64,000 nucleotides of DNA from Bacillus sp. CH140a_4T (GTDB lineage Bacteria; Bacillota; Bacilli; Bacillales; Bacillaceae_G), in contig NZ_WBPF01000006.1 in NCBI RefSeq assembly GCF_008923725.1, forward strand, positions 141,155 to 205,154, in the 5' to 3' direction. The notes under the pieces were generated by a model. It made no database searches. It saw only the letters and a program-made list of their open reading frames with translations, and was not told where the DNA came from. Both the position numbers and the translations under genes were made by a program. Of the stretch, positions 54,178 to 61,709 are shown one piece after another. Numbering within the stretch: the first letter of the stretch is position 1; every line of letters begins with the position of its first letter.

Positions 54178-55995
54178 ATGAAACATGTAATTGAGAAACG
54201 CCATATTCGCGCAGAAGTCCCTACTGAACTAACGTGGGACCTTTCTGATTTATACGAATGTGATAAAGAGTGGGAAACTGCATTACTTGTATTAACAGAC
54301 AATATAAAAAAACTTGATGCGTTTAAAGGACAATTACACACTAGCGCCACTACCTTATTACATTGCCTACTTTTAGAAGAAGAGCTTTTAATCGAGTTAA
54401 CAAAACTATACTCCTATGCAAATTTAAAAGAATCCACTGATCGTACAAACCCAGTTATTCAAGTCAACTCTGCCAAAATTGCTGCCTTATGGACAAAAGT
54501 ACATACTGCACTATCCTTTATCCATAATGAAATCCTCTCATTCGACGAAGGAACAATTGAAAAATATTTAGCTGAAGAAACAAAACTCGAACCTTTCCGT
54601 AAATCATTACTAGACATACTGCAAAAAAGGCAGCACACGCTCTCTCCTGAAACAGAAGAAGCTCTTGCTGCACTTGGCGAAGTACATAATTCTCCATACA
54701 AAATTTACAGTATGACTAAATTAGCCGATATGGATTTTACCTCCATACAAGACGAGCAAGGAAACGAACTACCTATATCATTTGCATTATTTGAAAGCAA
54801 ATATGAGTTCTCTCCAAGCGTAGACATACGTAGGAAAGCATACTCATCATTTGTTTCCACCTTGAAACGATATACGAATACAGTGGCAACAACATATGCG
54901 ACTGAAGTGAAAAAACAAGTAACACTCTCTCGTTTACGCAAATTCGAATCTGTTACTCATATGCTTTTAGAACCTCAAAAAGTTCCACTTGAAATGTATA
55001 ACAATCAACTTGATATTATTTATAAAGAATTAGCGCCTCATATGCGCCGTTTTGCAGATTTAAAAAAGAAAGTATTAGGACTCGATCAAATGCTGTTCTG
55101 CGACTTACATGCACCTTTAGATCCCGAATTTAATCCAACCATCACATACAAGGAGGCTGGTAAATTAATTCAAGATTCTTTAAAGGTATTAGGCGATGAG
55201 TATAGTTCCATTATTGAAAAAGGATTCAAAGAAAGATGGGTTGATCTTGCAGATAACGTAGGCAAATCAACCGGAGCATTTTGTTCAAGCCCATATGGTT
55301 CTCATCCATACATTTTAATTACATGGCAAAATACGATGCGTGGATGCTTCACATTAGCACATGAATTCGGACATGCTGGTCATTTTTATTTAGCAAATAA
55401 AAACCAGCGTATTATGAATGTACGTCCATCTATGTATTTTGTTGAGGCACCATCTACAATGAATGAACTACTATTAGCCCAGCATTTATTAGCAACGAAT
55501 GACGATAAGAGAATGCGCAGATGGGTGATTCTGCAACTACTCGGCACATATTATCACAACTTTGTTACTCACTTACTTGAGGGAGAATATCAAAGAAGAG
55601 TATACACGCTAGCAGAAGAAGGCGGAGCACTTACAGCTACAACTTTAACTGAAATAAAAACAAATGTACTTTCTACATTCTGGGGAAATTCTGTAGAAAT
55701 TGACGAAGGCGCTGCCTTAACTTGGATGCGTCAACCTCATTATTATATGGGCTTATATTCTTACACCTATTCTGCAGGACTCACTGCATCTACTGCGGTA
55801 GCTCAAATGATTAAAGAGGAAGGACAACCTGCTGTTGACCGCTGGTTAGATGTACTTCGCGCTGGTGGTACGATGAAACCACTTGAATTAATGAAACATG
55901 CCGGAGTAGATATGTCAAAACCAGATGCAATACGTAAAGCTGTTTCTTACGTCGGTTCCTTAATTGATGAATTAGAACGCTCTTATCAAGAATAA
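54178..55995 (+). CDS. pepF: Oligoendopeptidase F (M3 family)
   Basis: 605-aa cytoplasmic zinc oligopeptidase. HEFGH at residues 395-399 is the HExxH zinc site, with the third ligand Glu downstream in EAPSTMNE (about 424). The N-terminal helical domain has the PepF-type ELTWDLSDLYE entrance. Cleaves short peptides (about 7-17 residues) and may influence signalling peptides. Length agrees with PepF. Followed by a terminator shared with the convergent radical SAM gene. Confidence 0.93.
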   Translation: MKHVIEKRHIRAEVPTELTWDLSDLYECDKEWETALLVLTDNIKKLDAFKGQLHTSATTLLHCLLLEEELLIELTKLYSYANLKESTDRTNPVIQVNSAKIAALWTKVHTALSFIHNEILSFDEGTIEKYLAEETKLEPFRKSLLDILQKRQHTLSPETEEALAALGEVHNSPYKIYSMTKLADMDFTSIQDEQGNELPISFALFESKYEFSPSVDIRRKAYSSFVSTLKRYTNTVATTYATEVKKQVTLSRLRKFESVTHMLLEPQKVPLEMYNNQLDIIYKELAPHMRRFADLKKKVLGLDQMLFCDLHAPLDPEFNPTITYKEAGKLIQDSLKVLGDEYSSIIEKGFKERWVDLADNVGKSTGAFCSSPYGSHPYILITWQNTMRGCFTLAHEFGHAGHFYLANKNQRIMNVRPSMYFVEAPSTMNELLLAQHLLATNDDKRMRRWVILQLLGTYYHNFVTHLLEGEYQRRVYTLAEEGGALTATTLTEIKTNVLSTFWGNSVEIDEGAALTWMRQPHYYMGLYSYTYSAGLTASTAVAQMIKEEGQPAVDRWLDVLRAGGTMKPLELMKHAGVDMSKPDAIRKAVSYVGSLIDELERSYQE

Positions 55996-55997
55996 AA

Positions 55998-56030
55998 AAT
56001 AAGCCCTCGCTTTATGAGGGCTTGTTTCAT
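55998..56030. terminator. Bidirectional terminator
   Basis: AAGCCCTC/GAGGGCTT arms flanked by A-rich and T-rich sequence. Confidence 0.75.
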
Positions 56031-56032
56031 AT

Positions 56033-56911
56033 TTATTTTCCAAATCTTTTACGGTATCCACATTTTCTGCATAGCTCTTCGACTGCAACCCTTTTCGAAA
56101 ATCCATCGACAATGTTTGTCGCTCTTTCACCTTCTATAATGTTAGAAAATGAGTCATTATTAATATTCCCAAGGTTAATAATCCCTTCACCATCTAAACA
56201 GCAAGGAATAACTGTTCCATTCGCTAAAATTCCAGCCTGATTTCGAAGACCATGACAGAATCCTTTTCCATCATCCTCTTCTTCATGTAATGCCGGCCAC
56301 TGGAATTCATAGTCTTGATTAATAAAGACACGTTCCGCAATTTTTATACCTTTTCCTGGTGTAAGCTTCTCTTCGATTTGATAAGATAGACCAAACTCAT
56401 TTTCAATGATGGATAATAAATCTCTATTTTTCTGGATTTCAGCATTTGTTTTATTATCCTGAGTTAAATTCCATAAACGTAGTGAAACAATTAAATCCGA
56501 TTGACTTGTCGCCTCTCTAATGAAGGAAAGTATACTCCTTACATAACCTTCTTTATCTTGCGAACCTGGATGCCCATCAAAACTGTGCAGTGAAAAATTC
56601 ATTTGTCTTAGAGCAGGCTTATTTAACAGTCTATGCCTTCTCTTATTAATTAACGTTCCGTTCGTTGTAATATTAACTTTAAACCCTTTTTCATGGCTTA
56701 AATCTAGCAGTTGATCTATTTTTGGATGAAGCAACGGCTCACCCTTCACGTGCAAATAAATGTAGTCTGTGTGAGGTTTAATTTGGTCTAATCTTTTCGC
56801 AAAATCCTCCACAGAAATGAACTGCTTCTGCCTTTCCGTCGGCGGACAAAAGCTGCACGCAAGATTACATACACTCGTAATCTCCAAGTAAAACTTTTTA
56901 AACTTCTTCAC
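56033..56911 (-). CDS. Radical SAM/SPASM-domain protein
   Basis: 292-aa iron-sulfur enzyme. The radical SAM cluster motif CX3CX2C is at Cys15, Cys19, Cys22 (TSVCNLACSFC). GEP near residue 58 and TTNGTLI near 81 are SAM-binding elements. The C-terminal SPASM-like region has FCHGLRNQAGILANGTVIPCC and ELCRKCGY, giving enough cysteines for an auxiliary cluster. SPASM enzymes usually modify peptides or make enzyme maturations. No precursor peptide, peptidase or transporter is adjacent. It is the last clearly conserved gene before the accessory region. Confidence 0.88.
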   Translation of the reverse strand: MKKFKKFYLEITSVCNLACSFCPPTERQKQFISVEDFAKRLDQIKPHTDYIYLHVKGEPLLHPKIDQLLDLSHEKGFKVNITTNGTLINKRRHRLLNKPALRQMNFSLHSFDGHPGSQDKEGYVRSILSFIREATSQSDLIVSLRLWNLTQDNKTNAEIQKNRDLLSIIENEFGLSYQIEEKLTPGKGIKIAERVFINQDYEFQWPALHEEEDDGKGFCHGLRNQAGILANGTVIPCCLDGEGIINLGNINNDSFSNIIEGERATNIVDGFSKRVAVEELCRKCGYRKRFGK

Positions 56912-57009
56912 CTTTAATTCCTCACTTCTATGACTACTTGTACTTTTTTCCTCTTCATATTACATCATATTTTTTTAGAAATAGAAACATACTTATTTTA
57001 GGAAATATA

Positions 57010-57036
57010 GAAAACGGCCACATCTGTAGCCGTTTG
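57010..57036 (-). terminator. Hairpin downstream of the 5-TM protein gene
   Basis: AAAACGGC/GCCGTTT arms; moderately U-rich tail on the minus strand. Confidence 0.55.
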
Positions 57037-57064
57037 AATGTACTATTACTATTTATGATACGGT

Positions 57065-57145
57065 TCACCGTAGTATATCTAACGGTAAACCAAGAGGAAC
57101 ATTAAGTAATTTCTCAATTTTATTTTTTGTTGAATTTCCCCTCAT
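57065..57145 (-). CDS. Possible 26-codon ORF or gene remnant
   Basis: Seven bases after the stop of the preceding gene an ATG opens a 26-codon frame, beginning MRGNSTKNKIEKLLNVPL and ending LDILR at a TGA that sits inside a perfect TACGGT-ACCGTA palindrome. No clear RBS of its own. Composition is protein-like, so it may be a small coupled gene or the 5' remnant of a gene cut by insertion. I do not recognise it. Confidence 0.25.
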   Translation of the reverse strand: MRGNSTKNKIEKLLNVPLGLPLDILR

Positions 57146-57152
57146 TATATTT

Positions 57153-58193
57153 TTACCAAGCAACTTTCACCTTTTTTTCGGTAATTTTAATTTTATCATT
57201 TTCTACATAGACATTAGTAGCGAAATGTACGTATTTTTTATCCTCACCTGCTTTAAACATTAATAATATTTCAATTTTATTTTTCCCATCTAACATATAC
57301 TTTCTCAAATCCAATTGATACTCATTTTTATATTTAGTTTTATCCAAGCTTATCCCATAATTATGGTTATTTGTCTCCTCAGAAAATTTACTTATATCTA
57401 CAGATTTTTTTGATGAATTCCCTTTATCCTCAAAAACTTCTGTTAAACCTTTTGACATCTCAAAATCCCCAGAATCTATGTTTGTTGCACCATTGATCCT
57501 CATCTGTATATCGAGCTCCTCGATGTTTTGTGTAGTCAATGTAATAGGAATTTTTTTAGTCTCATCTATGTTTATCTCCACACCTTTTTTCCCACCTATT
57601 GCTAATGAAGTAAGGGTGAAACTAAAAATCATCCACAAAAAGATGAAATAAACAAAAATGAAAATGAATGAAGATTTCTTTTTTACTCTATTAAATATTT
57701 TATGCTCAAATAACTTTGCCTTTTTATATAAAAGATACCCTATAAGCAAAGCAACACAAGCAATTATTATCGTAGTTGTAATAATTGTTATGGGCAACTC
57801 TTTCTTTGAACCTTCTATCAATACCATTATAAACAAGGATATAAGTATTAATCCGCTACCCATCTTAATTGTTAGAAAAATATTTCTATAACTCTCATCT
57901 GCTTTATTAATAGCAGATTTTTGTTCATCATGATTTTTATAACACCCTAATGTCTTCATCTCCATATACACATAATACAGTGCATGCAATGCAATAAATG
58001 ATACTACACATGCCGGTAATACAATCATTATATGTTCCACACTATATATTGTTTTTGTATATGCACTATTTGAAAAGGTTTTCCACCAAGCTAGTAAGAT
58101 GCCCTTAACAATATATATGCTACCTCCAAAAACTGTAAGCATTAGTACTAGCCTAGGGATTCTATCTTGAATTATTTTATTATCATTATCCAC
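57153..58193 (-). CDS. Unknown membrane protein with C-terminal outer domain
   Basis: 346-aa protein I do not recognise. About five hydrophobic segments (near 15-30, 52-75, 110-128, 134-155 and 177-200) are followed by a ~140-residue polar domain, beginning AIGGKKGVEINIDETKKIP, that should be outside the cell and is rich in beta-forming residues. Only one cysteine is seen. AT content is higher than that of the core genes. First accessory gene next to the conserved radical SAM gene. Could be an immunity, signalling or envelope protein; no evidence decides. Confidence 0.6.
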   Translation of the reverse strand: MDNDNKIIQDRIPRLVLMLTVFGGSIYIVKGILLAWWKTFSNSAYTKTIYSVEHIMIVLPACVVSFIALHALYYVYMEMKTLGCYKNHDEQKSAINKADESYRNIFLTIKMGSGLILISLFIMVLIEGSKKELPITIITTTIIIACVALLIGYLLYKKAKLFEHKIFNRVKKKSSFIFIFVYFIFLWMIFSFTLTSLAIGGKKGVEINIDETKKIPITLTTQNIEELDIQMRINGATNIDSGDFEMSKGLTEVFEDKGNSSKKSVDISKFSEETNNHNYGISLDKTKYKNEYQLDLRKYMLDGKNKIEILLMFKAGEDKKYVHFATNVYVENDKIKITEKKVKVAW

Positions 58194-58257
58194 TACTCAT
58201 TCCTCTCTCTCTTTAACAAACTTTAAAACCCTTATACAAAAAGCATTTTTCATCTAT

Positions 58258-58300
58258 AAAATCCCCCTCTATCCTCTACTTTCAAATAGGGGGGATTTTT
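58258..58300 (-). terminator. Terminator of the XRE-ImmA/IrrE operon
   Basis: AAATCCCCC/GGGGGGATTT arms with a ~20-base loop and U-run on the minus strand. Confidence 0.75.
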
Positions 58301-58328
58301 TATTACCATATATCTATTACAAATACAC

Positions 58329-59483
58329 TCATTCTTTTCCCTCATGTATCAATTTAACAATTTGCGGTTCTTGATACTCAAGATACCCCTTATCAACATT
58401 AGTGATTTCTTCAATAAACTCCGTCGGCAATAATACATTGTATTTTTTAAAAATTTCCTTAGGTATCTCATATCCTTTAAATACATTATTCTCTACCAAT
58501 AACTCAACAGCTTGTTTTAATGCTATAGGTTTTGATATCGTCTTCACTGTATCTAAAGGCTCAGTTATTCTCCATTTCCGATAACTTATCTGTCTTTGTA
58601 GCTTCTGATAATCTTCACTTGAAATTATCCCTAAATTAAATGCTCTCATTACCATAGCACCAATTGAAACTTGCCACTTCTTCTTTAAATGAACATAATA
58701 ATCTAAGTTTAATGGTTCTAAACTTACATCCCTCGAAAAGGCTTCCTTAGGCAACATAAAACATGCAGCAAATTCATTAGCTTCATCTTCCATTTCCTTA
58801 TATTCTTCTTTTTCTAAACTCTGCGGATCGAGCACTTCAGAATGTAAGACCCAATGTCCTAATTCATGTGCTATGCTAAATTGTTGTCTATAGTAAGAAT
58901 ATTCTTCTCCTTCAAGGACTACGGTATAGTAAATATTCCCATTAATTTTTGTTTGACTACTAAAAGCATCTACCTTATCCATTTTGTTTGAGATTAAAGA
59001 AACAACAAAACCCTGTTCTTCTAAAAGCCTTAAAATGTTATTGACAGGTTTATCTGATAATCCTAGCTCTTTACGTACTAGATAAGCTAACTCTTCAATG
59101 GAATGGTCATTATTAATTATTGGTTTTTTCGGCACTTTCGGAAAATCTATATAATCCTCTAAAAAGTCTCGTATTAACACCGTCATATTTTTAGTAAACT
59201 CACTTGGCTTCTTTTCCTTTTGAGTTGATGTTAAACGTGACCTAAAAAAGGTACCTTCTGTTTCCATATCAAATGTATCTTCTCCAAAGAAAAACTCCCT
59301 TGGAAAGTTAAGATTACTTATTATACGAAATAATATCTCTAGGCTTGGAACAGCCTTATTATTTTCATATTTCGATACCATTTGTTTAGTTACACCTATA
59401 TCATTGGATAAATCAGTAATAGATTTTGCCCTAAAACGTCTTGCCTCCCTTAATCGATTACCATTAAATTTAACATCCAACAT
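58329..59483 (-). CDS. XRE-family HTH fused to ImmA/IrrE metallopeptidase
   Basis: 384-aa two-domain protein. The N-terminal XRE HTH (about 8-60) has NRLREARRFRAKSITDLSNDIGV and VTKQMVSKYENNKAVPS. The zinc protease domain has HELGH at 206-210 (IAHELGHWVLHSE) and a downstream EANEFAA motif near 234 typical of ImmA/IrrE (M78). ~130 C-terminal residues follow. ATG 59483 has GGAGGA seven bases upstream. It lies about 38 bp downstream of the 242-aa unknown gene. Known parallels: ImmA/ImmR of ICEBs1, IrrE/PprI, and XRE-M78 proteins of toxin-antitoxin/defence pairs such as RosmerTA. Confidence 0.87.
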   Translation of the reverse strand: MLDVKFNGNRLREARRFRAKSITDLSNDIGVTKQMVSKYENNKAVPSLEILFRIISNLNFPREFFFGEDTFDMETEGTFFRSRLTSTQKEKKPSEFTKNMTVLIRDFLEDYIDFPKVPKKPIINNDHSIEELAYLVRKELGLSDKPVNNILRLLEEQGFVVSLISNKMDKVDAFSSQTKINGNIYYTVVLEGEEYSYYRQQFSIAHELGHWVLHSEVLDPQSLEKEEYKEMEDEANEFAACFMLPKEAFSRDVSLEPLNLDYYVHLKKKWQVSIGAMVMRAFNLGIISSEDYQKLQRQISYRKWRITEPLDTVKTISKPIALKQAVELLVENNVFKGYEIPKEIFKKYNVLLPTEFIEEITNVDKGYLEYQEPQIVKLIHEGKE

Positions 59484-59521
59484 TACTAATTCCTCCACAT
59501 TTGCCTAAAGAAGAATCAGCT

Positions 59522-60250
59522 TCATTCAGATTCCTCTTTTGCTTTTTTAGATAGCTTAATTTCACCAATTTTTTCATTACTATTTTTCACTTTAGCTTTT
59601 AATTTTACAATAGTTTTTTCTGGCGTGTCATCATTAATTGCAGCACTAGTAGAATAATTATTCGGTATATATTGAGATAAATTCACTTCATCAATTAATT
59701 CTCCATTGCTTGTTAGCAAAATCGCTTTAACAGCTGTTGCAATTCCCTTTTCTTCTTCTAATGTAAACACAACAATTTTATTAACTTGGTCATATTTATC
59801 GCCTAATATTTCTTTAGACTGTGCTTCTCTTTCATCATCATAAGACGTATCATCAAAAAGACTAGGTTGAAAAAACGGTGCTTCATTATCTATACATTTG
59901 TTTTTGACAAGCACACAATCTAAATAATGATATGGTTTTTTTCCTAAATCCCTTACGATTTTTTTATAGTTATTATCCCTAAAAAATATAAATAACTCCC
60001 CTGTGTTATTTTCTAAAATAGTAACGCACTCCCATAAAGCGTTTCTTTTAATATGTACAGGCGTATTTCCAGTTTCTATAGCTAATTGGTGCAATCGAGA
60101 ATACTTTACATCCCAAATGTTTTGATTCCTTCCATTATTAGTTGACCCACCAGTAACAGCTTTGATATCTGTTAATTCCTCTACGCAACTTTTTGAAAAA
60201 GCTTGCGTCATCTTTTTTTGTAATTCTGCATTACTGCTAATAGAAACCAT
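59522..60250 (-). CDS. Unknown protein paired with the XRE-ImmA/IrrE gene
   Basis: 242-aa soluble protein. I do not recognise a function; it is reminiscent of the DUF5986 group, from memory only. Seen: an N-terminal helical part with CVEELTDIKAVTGGSTNNGRNQNIWDVKY, a mixed alpha/beta middle (ALWECVTIL, ELFIFFRDNNYKKI), an acidic stretch near 130-145 and a Lys-rich C-terminus. RBS GGAGG before ATG. First gene of the operon, behind a promoter that overlaps a palindrome. Candidate toxin or effector controlled by the downstream HTH-protease. Confidence 0.65.
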   Translation of the reverse strand: MVSISSNAELQKKMTQAFSKSCVEELTDIKAVTGGSTNNGRNQNIWDVKYSRLHQLAIETGNTPVHIKRNALWECVTILENNTGELFIFFRDNNYKKIVRDLGKKPYHYLDCVLVKNKCIDNEAPFFQPSLFDDTSYDDEREAQSKEILGDKYDQVNKIVVFTLEEEKGIATAVKAILLTSNGELIDEVNLSQYIPNNYSTSAAINDDTPEKTIVKLKAKVKNSNEKIGEIKLSKKAKEESE

Positions 60251-60290
60251 TTTTCTCCTCCACCCTTTGAAATATACCGTATTTTTATAT

Positions 60291-60321
60291 ACAATATCGC
60301 ATATTGTGTAAAAAAAGTCAA
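60291..60321 (-). promoter_or_regulatory. Promoter with palindromic operator
   Basis: On the minus strand TTGACT (60316-60321), 17-base spacer and GATATT (60293-60298). The -10 is covered by a perfect palindrome ACAATAT-CGC-ATATTGT (60291-60307), extendable to TATACAATAT/ATATTGTGTA. A natural site for autorepression by the XRE protein. Confidence 0.65.
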
Positions 60322-60420
60322 CCTAAATTGTTTTTTACAAAAAAAATAAATACCGAACGTTTGTATTTACAAATATCTATTTTGTATTAAATTCTTACTT
60401 TATGTTACTATCCATAAAAT

Positions 60421-60456
60421 AATTAAAAAGCATGATTAAAACCATGCTTTTTAATT
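60421..60456 (-). terminator. Terminator of the LRAT-domain gene
   Basis: Perfect 14-bp arms AATTAAAAAGCATG/CATGCTTTTTAATT. Confidence 0.8.
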
Positions 60457-60471
60457 AAATCCAAATTTCAT

Positions 60472-61032
60472 TCAAAACTTAAATAGCTTATCTATTATGC
60501 CCCCCATTTTAATTAATGGATCAAAAACCCTATCTATTGCCTTCTCAACTATATCCTTTTTCTCTCCACGAACCTTATCCTCTAACCCCATTTTTTTATC
60601 AATTACTTTTCCAAAAAGTATTATAGGTTCAAATACTATATCTATCGCTTTTTCTACAATATCCCTTTTATCATCCTCTGTATTTACATTTAATGCCTGT
60701 TTAGACCTTCTAACACCTGTCACACACCAATATGCAAAATGCTCGCAATTATTTTTCAATAAATTATATCCACCAAATGTACTACCAACTTGACTTGATG
60801 CTCTTCTGATAATCTCTTCTGCATTATATTTTTCTTCATATACATTTTCTATATACGCTATCCTACCTTTTTCAAACTCCCTTAAGGTAGTAAAATGAAT
60901 TTTAGCATTACTAATATTATCTCCTGTAAAATGATATACCCATCCATTACCATCATATATACCATAATGCTCTGGAAGTAAGTTAGTCCCTCTTAAAATT
61001 GAAACCCTAATAATCGCACCTTTATTTATCAA
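60472..61032 (-). CDS. LRAT-domain protein with tandem amphipathic C-terminal repeat
   Basis: 186-aa protein. The N-terminal LRAT (permuted NlpC/P60) fold has EHYGIYDG with His22, a second His34, and NNCEHFAYWC with nucleophile Cys96, the hallmark NCEHF box. Family members transfer or remove acyl groups on phospholipids. The C-terminal part is two copies of one ~29-residue unit with period 36: residues 122-150 and 158-186, both reading K(K/R)DIVEKAID.VF(E/D)P.I...G..IDK. Each is a likely amphipathic helix or membrane hairpin. TTG start at 61032, eight bases after AAAGGAGG. Neighbouring genes are transcribed the same way. Confidence 0.8.
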   Translation of the reverse strand: MINKGAIIRVSILRGTNLLPEHYGIYDGNGWVYHFTGDNISNAKIHFTTLREFEKGRIAYIENVYEEKYNAEEIIRRASSQVGSTFGGYNLLKNNCEHFAYWCVTGVRRSKQALNVNTEDDKRDIVEKAIDIVFEPIILFGKVIDKKMGLEDKVRGEKKDIVEKAIDRVFDPLIKMGGIIDKLFKF

Positions 61033-61054
61033 TATTTTTTCCTCCTTTACTAAT

Positions 61055-61094
61055 AAAAATAGCCTACAGTCAAATAATGACCATAGGCTATTTA
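61055..61094 (-). terminator. Terminator of the zinc-ribbon gene
   Basis: AAATAGCCTA pairs with TAGGCTATTT around a ~18-base loop containing a second short inverted pair. Confidence 0.7.
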
Positions 61095-61172
61095 AGGTTC
61101 CTTAAACATATGTTTAATCAAATTACAAAATAATTCACACATCTATTTATTAATATTAATTATCCATCCAAA

Positions 61173-61433
61173 CTAAATATTGCTTAATTGAATTAAATTA
61201 ACACTCCCCACTGGATATTCCCAAACCTCTCCTTCTTGTTCCCAAGAATGTTTACATTCTTCTACCGGACAGGTAACATCAACTCTAAAGTCATACTGAT
61301 ATTCTGTACCCATTCCACGATCGTCTGATCCCGATTCCTCCAAATTAATAATTTCTATAGATTCCTCAAAACTATGGCCACATGCAGGACAGGTAAATTT
61401 TAAAGTTTTAGTAATTGGTGTTTCTACTGACAT
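61173..61433 (-). CDS. Small zinc-ribbon protein
   Basis: 86-aa protein with a putative zinc-binding pair: CPACGHSF (Cys15, Cys18) and CPVEECKHSW (Cys55, Cys60). An acidic loop ESGSDDRGMG lies between. Strong RBS AGGAGG before ATG. Not identified further; such ribbons occur in DNA-binding or protein-interaction modules. It lies between the LRAT gene and the recombinase, both on the same strand, with a terminator after it. Confidence 0.7.
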   Translation of the reverse strand: MSVETPITKTLKFTCPACGHSFEESIEIINLEESGSDDRGMGTEYQYDFRVDVTCPVEECKHSWEQEGEVWEYPVGSVNLIQLSNI

Positions 61434-61572
61434 AGTATTTCCTCCTATTTTTAAAATTACTTTTTCATCATATTAGATATAAAGGAAATATAGTATGGAA
61501 TATTTCCTATTAATAGAAAATCCATCCTAATTATAACTGATAAGTAATTTAAATTACTATTGTAAAACCAAA

Positions 61573-61607
61573 AGAAGATGGAGCCTCACAACAGGCTCCA
61601 TCTTCTA
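61573..61607 (-). terminator. Terminator downstream of the recombinase gene
   Basis: AGAAGATGGAGCCT/AGGCTCCATCTTCT, perfect 14-bp arms and a U-rich tail on the minus strand. Confidence 0.8.
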
Positions 61608-61709
61608 CACTCAAAATATATTTTTCGATTTGTTCATTAATATGTATAACTATAGAATCTAATTCCCTGTTACTATTAATATTTATTTTAGTTATTATAA
61701 GCTGTAATA

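Noticed and set aside
60354-60367. LexA (DinR)-like box CGAACGTTTGTATT
   Set aside because: Only the left half-site matches; the right half deviates at three fixed positions, and the site is upstream of the -35. Not strong enough to claim SOS control.
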